A stretch of DNA of 64,000 nt from Shewanella sp. c952 (GCF_019654975.1 NZ_BPEW01000004.1:1-64000), one strand, 5' to 3'; shown: positions 17,772 to 28,028, numbered from the stretch's first letter. Numbers and translations: made by a program. The notes: generated by a model not told the origin, from the sequence alone.

Positions 17772-20153
17772 CTACGACTTTTCTTTGTAGAGTGGTTTAA
17801 GCCTAAGCTGGGCTTTACCAAGTAAGCTCTTAGGGTTATACACGCCTTTCTTATCGGCAGTACCCGCTTCAATGCCTGTCAGTAATTCAATCGCTTCGTT
17901 AACATGGCTAATAGCCCAAATATTAAAACGACCTTTTTTGACCGCTTCAACAATGTCAGGTCGAAGCATAAGATTGTGGATATTCGAAACCGGGATAATT
18001 ACCCCCTGGCTATTTTTGCGTCCTTTAATATTACAAACATCAAAGAAGCCCTCAATTTTTTCGTTTACGCCACCAATTGGCTGAGATTCGCCAAACTGAT
18101 TCATCGATCCCGTGATCGCGATATCTTGCCTTAATGGTTGGTCGGCAAATGAAGACAACATAGCGCAAAGCTCGGCCATGGTTGCGCTGTCACCATCAAC
18201 ACCACCATAAGACTGCTCGAAAGTTAAGTGAGTCGATAGCGGGATCTTATCGGTTTTACCCAAAATTGAGGCAATATAAGCGGTGAGAATCATCACACCT
18301 TTAGAGTGAATACTGCCACTTAAGTCAACAGTACGCTCGATATCAAACACTTGTCCCTCTCCAAACGAAGTGGTTGCAGTGATCCGGCTCGGTGCACCAA
18401 ATTGGTAATCCGTTGTCGACATTACCGACAGGGCATTGACCTGTCCGGTTCGTTTACCTTCTGTGGTGATTAGTGTGGTGCCATTAATGAATGATTGCAT
18501 GTAATCATCTTTTGCACGGCAAATCCTATTCTCTTTATTGGCTAATGCTTGCTCAACATGACTGACACGGATCATATTGGCATTCACAGCGCGGGCACAA
18601 TAGTTGGCTTCACGCAGCAAATTAGCAGTATCGACAGAGTGCAGTGACAGCATATTCTGGTCATCTGCTTGGCGAGAGCTAAACTCGATAATCCGAGCAA
18701 TCGCTTTCCTATCGCAGTGAAGCATCTTATTACTGTGAATAATGCTCGAGATAAACTGCGCGTAATGTGCTTCTGACTCATCGGTGCGCGGCATTCTATC
18801 TTCAAAGTCAGCGGTCACCCTAAATAACTCAGTAAACTCTGCGTCATATTGCTGTAACAGTTTATAGGTAGCAAAGTCACCAAACAGAATGATTTTCACA
18901 TCAAGCGGTATGGCTTCAGGATCAAGTGAAATCGCGCCTGAAAGGGTCACTTCGCGCTCCAATGACGTTAGGCTGAGCTTTCTTGAGCGCAATGCGCGCT
19001 TCAACCCATCCCATACGTACGGGTGCTCTAACACTTTTACCGCATCAATCATTAACACACCGCCGTTAGCTTTATGCAAACTACCAGGGCGAATGAGTGA
19101 AAAGTCGGTAAACACAGTGCCTTTATAAGTCGCTGTTTCTACGTAGCCAAATATGGTGTGATAATTAGGGGTTTCCTCAACAATAATAGGCTGATAAGGC
19201 GAATCTTGCGCCACCAGAACATTGATCTGGTAGCGTCTTGGCATCTTCTTACTCATTGAGGCGTAGGCTAGGGCAGCTTGCTCTTCGCTCTCTTCAAGGA
19301 ATATATCAAGGTTATCGAGAATATCCTTATGCATCGCCTTGATATAAGCTTTTACATTAGCCTGATCTTTATAGTTTTCTTTTAGTTTTGCAAAGGCCAG
19401 TGATAAGACTTCTTCAGCAACTTCTTCATCGTGTTTCTGTTGCTTTTCAGAATACTCATCTTCCCATTCAGTGATTTTTCTGACAATGCCGCGAAGCTTA
19501 GCTTCGAGCGAACTAATCGCTGCTTGCATTGAATCCTGCTCTTGTGGCGACAGCATCAAATAACTTTCTTCCGAATGCGGTTCTTCGCCATTAAGCGCTA
19601 CTAACTCGTAATTGCCTTGCGAAGAGATTGACAGACCAATACTGTGAGTTTTTGCCTCTTCAGTTAGCAGAACCAACGCTTCTTCTTGCTTCGCTGCTAA
19701 TTGATTTTTGAGTTTGTCGGCGCGGGTATAATACATCTCATTGTCAAACGCCAACGGCAGGCCCTTTGACAATTTAAGCATCAGCTTTTCAATCTGCTTT
19801 TTAAACTCTAAGCCAGTTCCGGCAGGTAGAGTCAGTACTTTAGGACTGCGGGTATCGTCAAAGTTAACCACGTAACACCAGTCATAAAGCGTGCGGCCAT
19901 TTGAATTTTCTTTCTGCCGACTTAAGTGGCGAAGCACCATAGTGCGTTTACCTAGTCCGTTACGGCCTAGTGCATAAATGTTATAACCCTTTTCTTTCAT
20001 GGAAAGGGCGAATTCTACCGCTTGTTGTGCACGCTCTTGGCCGACAATCTTGTCAAGCGGCTCTAAATGTTTTGTTGACTTACAGCTAACTGGCAGCTGC
20101 TTAAGCCCCGAAGTTCGGTATAGTTGGTCACTACTGAGAGGTGTTATTGGCAT
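17772..20153 (-). CDS. lonH: LonH-type AAA+ protease (YcbZ-like, S16 domain)
   Basis: ATP-dependent protease-like protein of 793 residues. The N-terminal AAA-type part has the P-loop ALGRNGLGKRT near residue 62. A central helical region precedes KANGGVLMIDAVKVLEHP (Walker B equivalent). The C-terminal Lon S16 domain has the catalytic Ser in GGVDGDSATMAELCAML and the catalytic Lys in GGVNEKIEGFFDVC. This matches the YcbZ/LonH group, not LonA: there is no LonA N-domain. The SD is AGAGGA before the ATG at 20153. Substrates are unknown. Confidence 0.88.
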   Translation of the reverse strand: MPITPLSSDQLYRTSGLKQLPVSCKSTKHLEPLDKIVGQERAQQAVEFALSMKEKGYNIYALGRNGLGKRTMVLRHLSRQKENSNGRTLYDWCYVVNFDDTRSPKVLTLPAGTGLEFKKQIEKLMLKLSKGLPLAFDNEMYYTRADKLKNQLAAKQEEALVLLTEEAKTHSIGLSISSQGNYELVALNGEEPHSEESYLMLSPQEQDSMQAAISSLEAKLRGIVRKITEWEDEYSEKQQKHDEEVAEEVLSLAFAKLKENYKDQANVKAYIKAMHKDILDNLDIFLEESEEQAALAYASMSKKMPRRYQINVLVAQDSPYQPIIVEETPNYHTIFGYVETATYKGTVFTDFSLIRPGSLHKANGGVLMIDAVKVLEHPYVWDGLKRALRSRKLSLTSLEREVTLSGAISLDPEAIPLDVKIILFGDFATYKLLQQYDAEFTELFRVTADFEDRMPRTDESEAHYAQFISSIIHSNKMLHCDRKAIARIIEFSSRQADDQNMLSLHSVDTANLLREANYCARAVNANMIRVSHVEQALANKENRICRAKDDYMQSFINGTTLITTEGKRTGQVNALSVMSTTDYQFGAPSRITATTSFGEGQVFDIERTVDLSGSIHSKGVMILTAYIASILGKTDKIPLSTHLTFEQSYGGVDGDSATMAELCAMLSSFADQPLRQDIAITGSMNQFGESQPIGGVNEKIEGFFDVCNIKGRKNSQGVIIPVSNIHNLMLRPDIVEAVKKGRFNIWAISHVNEAIELLTGIEAGTADKKGVYNPKSLLGKAQLRLKPLYKEKS

Positions 20154-20411
20154 AGTTGTTCCTCTTATGACGGTTAATAATTCTACTCTATACAGTTAGA
20201 TAGCATTTATCCGCAAAAATATGGCCTAAATGAGCAAAATCACCTCGATAAGCTTTTAACTGCTGTATAAGTAGCCAAGTAAGGCACGTCAAAAGGAAAA
20301 ATTGGTTCGAATGAAGAGCTAGTGTGGCGTATTTTTGATCCTCGCGACTTAATAATAGAATATTTCCCACTATAAAGTCGCAATTGACCTTGCTTGAAAG
20401 AATTTGAGGCC

Positions 20412-22727
20412 TTACAAACCTTTTAAATACTGAGCGCGAGTGGAAACGGACAACGCCTGATAAAGTTGCTCGTCACTTTTACAACCAGCCAACTGCTGCA
20501 AATAGTCTTGAAAGGCATTAACTAAATCGAGTTGCGGCCAAACAAATTCGGTTTGGGTTTTAATTGAACGCAGGTCTAACAACACTGAATCAAACTTGTT
20601 AGGGATGTCATTGACGATACTAGGATTAAAAAACAGTTCGGCACCAATCAGGTTATTATGATCGCGGCGCTTTTTATCAATGACAAAATCGACCTGCTTA
20701 ACATTTGTAATAGTGGTGTGCTTTTTACAAATAGATAAACACTCTTCATCCATCACTTTTTTATCGCATCCAGCAGACTGCAAGAACAGGCATTGACGGC
20801 TGGTCATCAACAATATTGGATGCAATACGCTGTAATGTAGACTAAAAGCTTTAGGAGCGTGAATAGGTTTTATCTGCTTCTTATTCAGTTCATTGGAAAT
20901 GAAGGCCCCATTACAACCTTGTTTTTGTAAACTGGTTAAACTGAAAGAGTTACTGGTGTTAAGGTGCGGTCCCGCGATCCAACTGATACCAAGCTGTTTC
21001 GCGATAATACCGATACCGGTGTTATTACTGACAATTTGTGTTTGTGGTATCGACTTTAATAGCCGTACAACAGCTTCGAACTCTTGTTGCAGCACAATAG
21101 CGCCAAACCAAGGTTTCAGCTCCGGTTCTGCATTAAAAAGGGCGATTAATTTGTCAGATTCACAGGCAATCGAATCGGGAACAGCATAATAAACGCTTAG
21201 CGCACGCGCTGTTTTTTGCTGTTTTAGTGCTCTGTACAAAGCGAGATCTTTTCGATTGCCAATCAATACGGCGCAAATTGGTTTGCTAAGCTCTGACTCT
21301 GTAGTACTTGAATTCGGGTGATCAGCTAGACGCGCTTTACGCACCTCGCTGAACTCAACGGGTTTAATTGGCGCCTTGTTGCCGTTTAAATAACTCACTA
21401 TCGCCATCTTCATCTGCGTTAGCTCTTTGAACGAGAGGTAAACGTCACCAAAGTACTGTGAAAAATCGATATTGTGCAATTGATACTGATTAGAGTTAAG
21501 GCTTGCAAAGCGGCTAGTCAGTTCATCCTTTGACAACTGATACTTAGTTGCCGTCGATAGCAGACTCGTCGACTGGACACTAAAGCTCGGTTGTTTGGCT
21601 GTGGCAACAAAGACATCAATGTTTAATACTCCCCCCAATTGACCACTAATCACCAGTTTTATAAGCGGTTTGCTAATATCTAAGGGTTTAATCTGCTCGC
21701 CAACAGAGTCGATAATCAATGTTTTCTGATCATATAAGCGCTGCTTAACGACTTGTACAACATCTGCTGATGCATGAGGCTTAGATTGTTCTATCGCACT
21801 AAAGTGCTGAACCGCATTGTCTCGGGGGTTATCGATATACATCTCTTTGCCTACTTTCCCTGATAAGTAACCATTGGTAAAGTCGCGGTTAAAGACGGTA
21901 TATAACGCTGATTTGTCCTTTGATAGTGCTTGTTTTTGTTGCAGTTGGTTAATTTGCTGGCGCCAGGTACTGATCACACTGTGTACGTAGTGGTATTTCT
22001 TTATCCTGCCTTCAACTTTTAAAGAATCCACGCCAGCATCAACTAATGCCGCAAAATCATCGAAGGCTGAGTTGTCTTTCATATTGAGCGGATATTCGGC
22101 GCCTACCTCAGTGGTTTGGTACTGGTCTCGACAAGGCTGGCTGCACCGGCCGCGGTTGCCTGAATTACCACCATGAGCTGAACTAAAATAGCATAAACCG
22201 GAAAAGCCGATACAGTTAGAACCATGAACAAAAACCTCTGTTAGCATATCCAACTGATGTGCTTTTGCCGACATTAGCCTTATTTCATCTAGATTGAGTT
22301 CTCTAGAAAGGTTTGCACGGTTAGCGCCCATTTGATGCAGAAAGGATAATTGGCCGCTATTGTGGGTTGTTAGCTGAGTAGAAGCATGAACTTCAAGAGA
22401 TGGGTAATAACGCTTTAAGATCTCAAATACGCCAAGATCCTGTACTATCACGCCATCTATATCTGTATTAACCAGTTGATTGAGTAGTTTAAACAATGCC
22501 GGTAACTCATGTTCTAGCACTATAATATTTAAGGTTAGAAATAGCTGACACTCATGTTGATGAGCAACTCTTAACAGCCCACAAAGTTGTTCAAAGTTAA
22601 GGTTTTCGGCACGTTTTCTAGCATTGAAATTATCAAGACCACAGTAAACTGCATCAGCGCCAGCGACAATAGCGGCTTTAATTGAATCGATGTCTCCACC
22701 AGGCGCTAGTAACTCAATGTTTCTCAC
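20412..22727 (-). CDS. rlhA: U32 peptidase family protein, probable RlhA rRNA hydroxylase
   Basis: A U32-family protein of 771 residues opening MRNIELLAPGGDIDSIKAAI. It carries the U32 signature EVFVHGSNCIGFSGLCYFSS and then GNRGRCSQPCRDQY with a conserved Cys set, followed by a DUF3656-like middle. E. coli RlhA (YdcP) makes 5-hydroxycytidine at C2501 of 23S rRNA and is shorter (653 residues). The extra C-terminal segment here adds a second Cys group (SAGCDKKVMDEECLSIC). The start is a GTG with GAGAG upstream. TrhP and UbiU/UbiV are the main alternative subfamilies, but the length and DUF3656 favour RlhA. Confidence 0.75.
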   Translation of the reverse strand: MRNIELLAPGGDIDSIKAAIVAGADAVYCGLDNFNARKRAENLNFEQLCGLLRVAHQHECQLFLTLNIIVLEHELPALFKLLNQLVNTDIDGVIVQDLGVFEILKRYYPSLEVHASTQLTTHNSGQLSFLHQMGANRANLSRELNLDEIRLMSAKAHQLDMLTEVFVHGSNCIGFSGLCYFSSAHGGNSGNRGRCSQPCRDQYQTTEVGAEYPLNMKDNSAFDDFAALVDAGVDSLKVEGRIKKYHYVHSVISTWRQQINQLQQKQALSKDKSALYTVFNRDFTNGYLSGKVGKEMYIDNPRDNAVQHFSAIEQSKPHASADVVQVVKQRLYDQKTLIIDSVGEQIKPLDISKPLIKLVISGQLGGVLNIDVFVATAKQPSFSVQSTSLLSTATKYQLSKDELTSRFASLNSNQYQLHNIDFSQYFGDVYLSFKELTQMKMAIVSYLNGNKAPIKPVEFSEVRKARLADHPNSSTTESELSKPICAVLIGNRKDLALYRALKQQKTARALSVYYAVPDSIACESDKLIALFNAEPELKPWFGAIVLQQEFEAVVRLLKSIPQTQIVSNNTGIGIIAKQLGISWIAGPHLNTSNSFSLTSLQKQGCNGAFISNELNKKQIKPIHAPKAFSLHYSVLHPILLMTSRQCLFLQSAGCDKKVMDEECLSICKKHTTITNVKQVDFVIDKKRRDHNNLIGAELFFNPSIVNDIPNKFDSVLLDLRSIKTQTEFVWPQLDLVNAFQDYLQQLAGCKSDEQLYQALSVSTRAQYLKGL

Positions 22728-23115
22728 AATAATTGTCTCTCAATCAATCTAAATCTCGATACAGCAATCAAGATTCGATAATTCCAGCCGCTAAACTCTC
22801 GCTGAGCGATCAAATCTTTATACTGATTGGTATAATTAGCAGCTAATTTTAAAGACTCGCAGATATTGTGGCTACGGCACATGGTTAACTTATTGCTAAA
22901 CTATGAGGTTGATCGCCTTACTGTATCGATTATCTGGGCCACTTAGCATAATTTTTGTATAAATCGGCTTGAGAAAGTGCACATTCAACACATATTTGAT
23001 TAGAAGGAGCCGAAAGTCGGTATCTATCTGGCTTTTATGCTCCATAGCCAATTGATTAAAGGTTTAAAACCTCTTAGGATCACCAATCACTTATTAAAAG
23101 CCAAGACTGAAGTAC
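22728..23115. other. Divergent intergenic region
   Basis: No gene is seen. It holds the promoters of the U32 and DsbA-like genes. A short palindrome, AATTAGC-A-GCTAATT at 22834-22848, is the only notable structure. Confidence 0.35.
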
Positions 23116-23751
23116 ATGAACAACGATACCAAACTCAACAAAGCCCAGCTTGCACTGTATTTTATCTATGACAGTCATTGCCCATGGAGTTACGCAACCA
23201 CACCTTTGGTTAATGCACTCAGTGAAGCATTCCCTAAAATGCAATTGCACTTATTACATTGCAGCCATTTTGACGGCAGCGATAGTGCAGGGCTTGACCA
23301 GGTCAACGCAGTCAAAGATGTGGCAAAGGTAAAGTTTGGTCGAGAACATATTCGCTACGCTAATAGCCCAAAAGACGCGACCAAAACTGCAAACCTTATG
23401 GCTTGGCTTGAAACTAAACAGCCAGATAAGTTGTTAACTGTACTGAATGCAATTCAAAAAGCGCATTTTGTTGACGGTAATCCGTTAACCAACAAACATG
23501 ATTTTAGTGAGTTGATCACTACACATAAGTTATCGCCTTCAAACAAAATATTTAGAGATGGCTTGATCAATGACGCCGAACAAATTCTAGCTGGCATTGC
23601 AGAGATCTATGAAGTTATTGGCACAACCTCTTTTCCTGCACTGCTTATCACGGTAGATGATCAAGGCATTTTCATTGATCACTCTAAATACCTAGCAACA
23701 CCAGAATTGGTAGTTGATTATGTGCAACAAGAGATGCAACACCTAGATTAA
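23116..23751 (+). CDS. DsbA-family thioredoxin-fold protein (CPWS active site)
   Basis: A 211-residue protein with an N-terminal thioredoxin strand and active-site C22-P-W-S25, then the helical insertion, then the cis-Pro strand FPALLITVDDQG. This is the COG3531-type predicted protein-disulfide isomerase group. There is no signal peptide, so it is probably cytoplasmic. The CxxS site suggests isomerase-like or glutathione-linked chemistry rather than dithiol oxidation. A GNAT gene follows 100 bp downstream on the same strand. Confidence 0.82.
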   Translation: MNNDTKLNKAQLALYFIYDSHCPWSYATTPLVNALSEAFPKMQLHLLHCSHFDGSDSAGLDQVNAVKDVAKVKFGREHIRYANSPKDATKTANLMAWLETKQPDKLLTVLNAIQKAHFVDGNPLTNKHDFSELITTHKLSPSNKIFRDGLINDAEQILAGIAEIYEVIGTTSFPALLITVDDQGIFIDHSKYLATPELVVDYVQQEMQHLD

Positions 23752-23852
23752 GAAGCTTAAAAATCACGATGGTAACGCCAAGTCTAGGCATAGCCATTGT
23801 GATTTATCTCACCCTATATCGACCTAACAAACCGAGCGGAAAGGAATTCCAC

Positions 23853-24317
23853 ATGCAGCTTGTAACGCCGACAACTAAGCATTTACAACAGATGATGACT
23901 TGGTTTAGCACCCAGCAACAAGTGTTTCAGTGGGCTGGTCCGAGTTTTAGATATCCCTATGATGTTGCCACTTTCACTGAAGATCTTTCTTTGCAAAGAC
24001 TCGCTTCTTTTGCACTCATGTCTGATACACAAGAGTTACTCGGATTTGGCCAGTATTACCCGCGTTTAGAAAAGTGTCATTTAGGCAGAATTGTCATCAA
24101 TCCAATTTGGCGAGGAAAGGGTATATCTAGCACTTTGGTAGAGATGCTTAATGCGTGTGGCCTCAAACAACTCCGTTTACAACAAAGCTCTTTGTTTGTG
24201 CTCAAAGATAATCAAGCAGCAATCAATAGCTATCTAAAACTGGGGTTTGTGGAAAGTATCTACCCGGAAACGATACCACTCGATCATTGTTTGTATATGA
24301 CGAGAACACTGAAGTAG
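23853..24317 (+). CDS. GNAT family N-acetyltransferase
   Basis: The product has 154 residues from the ATG at 23853, which is preceded by GGAAAGGA; a longer frame from 23769 lacks this. The GNAT core is visible: LLGFGQYYPRLEKCHLGRIVINPIWRGKGISSTLVEML, with the acetyl-CoA motif A (WRGKGIS, an R-x-x-G-x-G/A variant), then LFVLKDNQAAINSYLKLGF motif B. The acceptor substrate is unknown. It is convergent with the AraC gene. Confidence 0.88.
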   Translation: MQLVTPTTKHLQQMMTWFSTQQQVFQWAGPSFRYPYDVATFTEDLSLQRLASFALMSDTQELLGFGQYYPRLEKCHLGRIVINPIWRGKGISSTLVEMLNACGLKQLRLQQSSLFVLKDNQAAINSYLKLGFVESIYPETIPLDHCLYMTRTLK

Positions 24318-24353
24318 TCTTAAGTATTTTATATCTAAGATTGCTATCAATAA

Positions 24354-25193
24354 TCAGCGAGACTCTACGCCGCCATAAATATCAATAGTGAGCCCGCGCT
24401 GCTCTGCATAGTTTGTCGGAGTGAGGCCAATCTGTTTTTTTAAATGACGTATTAGGTGGGGTTGGTCGCTAAAACCAAACTTAAAAGCCACCTCGGCCCA
24501 ATCTATATCAGCAGCTTCGCGCTGATATAAATATTCCAGCATCGCCTCTAATTTGTTCATCGACTGACACTGTTTCATCGTTAATCCCGTCACTCGGTTA
24601 AAGCTACGCTCAAGCGTGCGTTGTGAACAAAATAAACGTTCACCAAGTTCTGAGATTGGATACTCATCCAATAGTGGCAACACTTTGCGAGTTAGCTCGC
24701 TATGCTGGTCTTCACTAGTTTTAATGAATAGAGGCAGCAATAATTCATCTAGCTTATCGCTGCATTTGCACGGTTCTATGCGGCCAAGTTCTATAAGCTG
24801 TTCTACATCTGAATTTTCTGTTTCGAGTAGTTGGTCAATATCGGCATTGACTGCACGATTAAGAGTCGGGTGGTTATATCCTTCGATATTAAGCGAATAG
24901 AGCGCACCTATGTGGAATTTAACGCCTAAGTAAATAAAACGCTCACTGTGATCTAATTGCAGTGTTTGTTGCTGAGGGTAAAGCCAATGACAACCTTTGC
25001 CTTTACTTTCAGTTGGCAAAGTTTGATAACGATAGCGCTGCTGTGGCGGGCATAATATCAAATGGGTTGCAGGTTCAGGGTTTAGTTTAGGAAAGTGATT
25101 ACTATCATCTTCATCTGTTTTTTCTATCAACCAATAAAGCGCTACATATTTGGCTATTGTTCGGTTTTTCGGAGCCTGAGACCAAATTTGCAT
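24354..25193 (-). CDS. AraC family transcriptional regulator
   Basis: A 279-residue regulator. The N-terminal half is a DUF6597-like ligand domain (VALYWLIEK, PEPATHLILCPPQQ, YLGVKFHIGALYSL). The C-terminal double helix-turn-helix starts near residue 185 with LGERLFCSQRTLERSFNRVTGL and ends EVAFKFGFSDQPHLIRHLKKQIGLTPTNY, the AraC signature. No obvious target gene is divergent: the upstream 570 bp has no gene, then a monooxygenase gene on the plus strand. Confidence 0.88.
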   Translation of the reverse strand: MQIWSQAPKNRTIAKYVALYWLIEKTDEDDSNHFPKLNPEPATHLILCPPQQRYRYQTLPTESKGKGCHWLYPQQQTLQLDHSERFIYLGVKFHIGALYSLNIEGYNHPTLNRAVNADIDQLLETENSDVEQLIELGRIEPCKCSDKLDELLLPLFIKTSEDQHSELTRKVLPLLDEYPISELGERLFCSQRTLERSFNRVTGLTMKQCQSMNKLEAMLEYLYQREAADIDWAEVAFKFGFSDQPHLIRHLKKQIGLTPTNYAEQRGLTIDIYGGVESR

Positions 25194-25767
25194 AGTTAAA
25201 AAGCTACTCTATAAACGTTACACATAGTATAAGTTACCACAGATGATAACTGCCGCTCACTTAATCAACAATGAGTCTCACTAGGTAAAACTCCCCTTAG
25301 TTAAAAGTAAACTATACTAAAAATCGTCATTTATGATTATTGAAAATTTATGTCAATGCGAAAACCTACCCAGTAACTTGTGGAGTACAAGTACAGTAGT
25401 GAAACCGAACATAAACATAATAAAGACCATCAAAAATACCGAGAAAATAAAAAGTCATACCACCTAGCGGCATGGAGGACACTCTTCCCATAAAGGTACT
25501 CACCATCATTACCACTATTACGGTCCAGTAAGCCTCAATTTATCTTCAAACGATGAAGAGTAACAGAGTGAGGCAATACGTTGGACTATAGAAATATTGC
25601 AAAGTGTCCATGGAGGTATTTTCCTACATGGAGATTTTTATCGATGTACTAATTACAATAAAGCACTGATATTAAATTAGTATTTACAGGTAAACGTGAT
25701 TGTTAGGCGCAATACAATTATTTAACTAAGTTTCCATGTTGATATAAAGATTCAAAGGATAAGGGCC
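25194..25767. other. Intergenic region with a possible decayed membrane-protein fragment
   Basis: On the minus strand, 25509-25366 reads MMVSTFMGRVSSMPLGGM and continues hydrophobic. An overlapping frame, 25430-25353, reads MVFIMFMFGFTTVLVLHKLL and ends RFSH. A single frameshift joins them into one very hydrophobic segment, which could be a broken small membrane-protein gene. There is no ribosome-binding site, so this is only a suggestion. The rest holds promoters. Confidence 0.25.
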
Positions 25768-26085
25768 ATGAAACAACAAAATAACAAAACACAGAAACAA
25801 GCGGTTTTAGTCGTGGTTAACATGCAATCAAAGCACATTTCACAACAAGGTTTGTACGATATCACCCTGAGTTTAGTCGATAAAACTCGGCAAGAGCCGG
25901 CGTGCCTTGAGTATAATTGTTATAGCAGCATTGATGATGACAGCGTGATGGAAGTGATACTGTTTGAAAATGTAGACGGTCACCAAACACACATGAATAG
26001 CCCGCATGTATTAGCATTTCAAGCAAAATACCAAGCATTAGATTTACAATATGCAGTACAGCGTGTCGGTTACACGCAAAACTAA
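25768..26085 (+). CDS. Antibiotic biosynthesis monooxygenase (ABM) family protein
   Basis: A dimeric alpha-beta barrel protein of 105 residues. Typical points are VLVVVNMQSKHISQQGLYDITLSLVDKTRQEPACLEYNCYSS and then MEVILFENVDGHQTHMNSPHVLAFQAKY, where the ABM family shows the conserved W/N-x-x-x-H. Related proteins (YgiN, LsrG and similar) act on quinols or small carbonyl compounds, or scavenge oxidised metabolites. It is followed by a divergent LysR/oxidoreductase pair. The substrate is unknown. Confidence 0.85.
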   Translation: MKQQNNKTQKQAVLVVVNMQSKHISQQGLYDITLSLVDKTRQEPACLEYNCYSSIDDDSVMEVILFENVDGHQTHMNSPHVLAFQAKYQALDLQYAVQRVGYTQN

Positions 26086-26142
26086 AGGTAACGAACTCGC
26101 CACCTTTAAATTCTACATAACTAAAAAAACAAAAAATTGATG

Positions 26143-26781
26143 CTAGTAAGCAACACCGATTTGTTGACGAGGGTGTTGATGAGACTCCAACTCATCAATC
26201 ATTGCCTTGGCATAGTCGCCAACTGAAATCCTACTAGCGCCATTTTCATCTACGATGAGCTGTTCAGCACCAACTCGGTATTGAGATAAGGTTTCTCCTG
26301 GAAATATTTCTGCGGCAGGTGAAACGAAGGTCCAATCTACCCTTGATGTATCTTGTTTGAACACATCTAACGCTTCCCCCTGAGCTATCGCTTCACTCTT
26401 ATATTCTTCAGGAAACTCTGCTGTTGAAACTAAGCTAATGCCAGGGGCTACTTGCAAGGAACCTGCGCCTCCAACCCATAGTAAACGTTTAACATTGGCT
26501 TTTGGCAATGCTGTCAGCAATTGTTGTGCTGTATGCCCTACAATCTGATGGTTTCCAAGTGTACGGCCACCGATGGAAGCAATAACTGTATCGACTCCCG
26601 ATATAGCTTTAACTAATTCAGTACCATTTGAAAGTAGGTCAACAGTATGGATTTCAATATCCGAATGCTGGACTTTGCTTGGGTCACGAACCAAGGCCAC
26701 TACATCGTGTCCACGTTGTTTTGCTTCATTCAAAATGTGACTGCCAATCCAACCTGATGCACCTAATACTGCAATTTTCAT
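26143..26781 (-). CDS. NAD(P)-binding oxidoreductase (NmrA/YwnB-like atypical SDR)
   Basis: A 212-residue Rossmann protein with MKIAVLGASGWIGSHIL as its nucleotide-binding glycine motif, then ALVRDPSKV and VDTVIASIGGR. The catalytic Tyr-x-x-x-Lys of classical SDRs is absent, as in the atypical NAD(P)H-binding group that includes YwnB. It is probably a quinone or stress-related reductase or redox sensor. It is divergent from the LysR gene at 26923, its likely regulator. Confidence 0.85.
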   Translation of the reverse strand: MKIAVLGASGWIGSHILNEAKQRGHDVVALVRDPSKVQHSDIEIHTVDLLSNGTELVKAISGVDTVIASIGGRTLGNHQIVGHTAQQLLTALPKANVKRLLWVGGAGSLQVAPGISLVSTAEFPEEYKSEAIAQGEALDVFKQDTSRVDWTFVSPAAEIFPGETLSQYRVGAEQLIVDENGASRISVGDYAKAMIDELESHQHPRQQIGVAY

Positions 26782-26922
26782 AATAACTTCTCCAATAATT
26801 TACTTGTTTGTTGATAACCTCTGCAGTGTAATAGGGCGCCAGTAGGAGATAAATATTCAAATATGATGTAGATTGTATCAATATGCGTTACTAATTGAAT
26901 GAACGAGAAGCAGATAAAATCA

Positions 26923-27831
26923 ATGGATAGATTAACCGCCATGCGCAGTTTTGTTGAAGTTGCCCATTGTGCAAGCTTTACTAAAGCCGCTGAGCGACTC
27001 GGTTTGAGTCGGCTTCAGGTTTCCAGGCATGTAAATGAGATCGAAGCCTGGTTAGAGCAACGGCTGTTACACCGCACCACGCGTAAAGTGAGTCTGACCA
27101 CTGCAGGCGAAGCGGCGCTAGTGCGTTGTGAGAAGATATTGCATGAAACACTGGAGTTAACTCTCTCATCCAAAAGGCACACTCCCTGTTTGTCAGGCAC
27201 TATTCGTATAGCTGCGCCGATAGGATTAACACAGAACATTCTGTTAGACGCCGTCGAGTTATTCATTGAACGCCATTCAGCAGTGAGTATTCAATTGTTC
27301 GCATCAGATCAATTCGCCCAATTGGTCGATGAGCGAATTGATATCGCATTGCGATATACCGACAAACCAGCAGACAACCTCATTGCGCGTAGGCTAATGG
27401 ATATCGACTCTGTAATTTGTGCATCTTCTGAATATATAAAGCAATTCGGTGAGCCGAAACAGCTTGAGGAGTTAGAAAACCATAACTGCTTTTTGCATTT
27501 AGAACGAACAGGCTGGGAATTTATAACCGATAATACTCGACGCATAATTGAAGTCTCAGGCTCAATAAAAGCCAACGAACTCGGGGTATTAGTACGCGCA
27601 GCGCAGCACGGTAAAGGCATTGTATTGCTGCCGTGCGATCTCGCCAATCCGTTGATTGCTGCAGGTTCGCTACAGCCGATATTAACTGATTATGTTGTGC
27701 CAAGTACCTGTTTATGGGCGGTTTATTTGTCTCGCAGTTACCAGCTTCCTATTGTGCGTCAGTTTATTGATTTCTTAGCCGAGCATTGGTCTGAAGATAT
27801 CAAGTTGCTCACGCAGCTTGAATCAGGTTAG
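26923..27831 (+). CDS. LysR family transcriptional regulator
   Basis: A 302-residue regulator from the ATG at 26923 (MDRLTAMRSFVEVAHCASFTKAAERLGLSRLQVSRHVNEIEAWLEQRLLHRTTRKVSLT). This is the CrgA/DmlR-type group with the typical LLHRTTR wing. An in-frame ATG eight codons earlier is possible. The C-terminal half is a LysR substrate-binding domain with ALRYTDKPADNLIARRL. It lies divergent from the NAD(P)-binding oxidoreductase gene, which it probably controls. Confidence 0.9.
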   Translation: MDRLTAMRSFVEVAHCASFTKAAERLGLSRLQVSRHVNEIEAWLEQRLLHRTTRKVSLTTAGEAALVRCEKILHETLELTLSSKRHTPCLSGTIRIAAPIGLTQNILLDAVELFIERHSAVSIQLFASDQFAQLVDERIDIALRYTDKPADNLIARRLMDIDSVICASSEYIKQFGEPKQLEELENHNCFLHLERTGWEFITDNTRRIIEVSGSIKANELGVLVRAAQHGKGIVLLPCDLANPLIAAGSLQPILTDYVVPSTCLWAVYLSRSYQLPIVRQFIDFLAEHWSEDIKLLTQLESG

Positions 27832-28028
27832 GGCACTTCATTGTGCTTTAATACTACCACTTCGCTATTTATCGAGTTGAAGTCATCATTGGCTTAAACT
27901 GCATCAGCCAGACTAACCGCAGTTTTAGCACTAGTTTGCAATATTCAGCTTTTATTCTATTGCTTACAACGCACATACGGCATAATGACGCGAATGCTTA
28001 ACTAAACCGTAAATAGAGAGTCGTTTTA

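Noticed and set aside
20188..20370. A 60-codon minus-strand frame between the Lon-type and U32 genes
   Set aside because: GTG start without SD, no family signature, and it sits in the promoter region.
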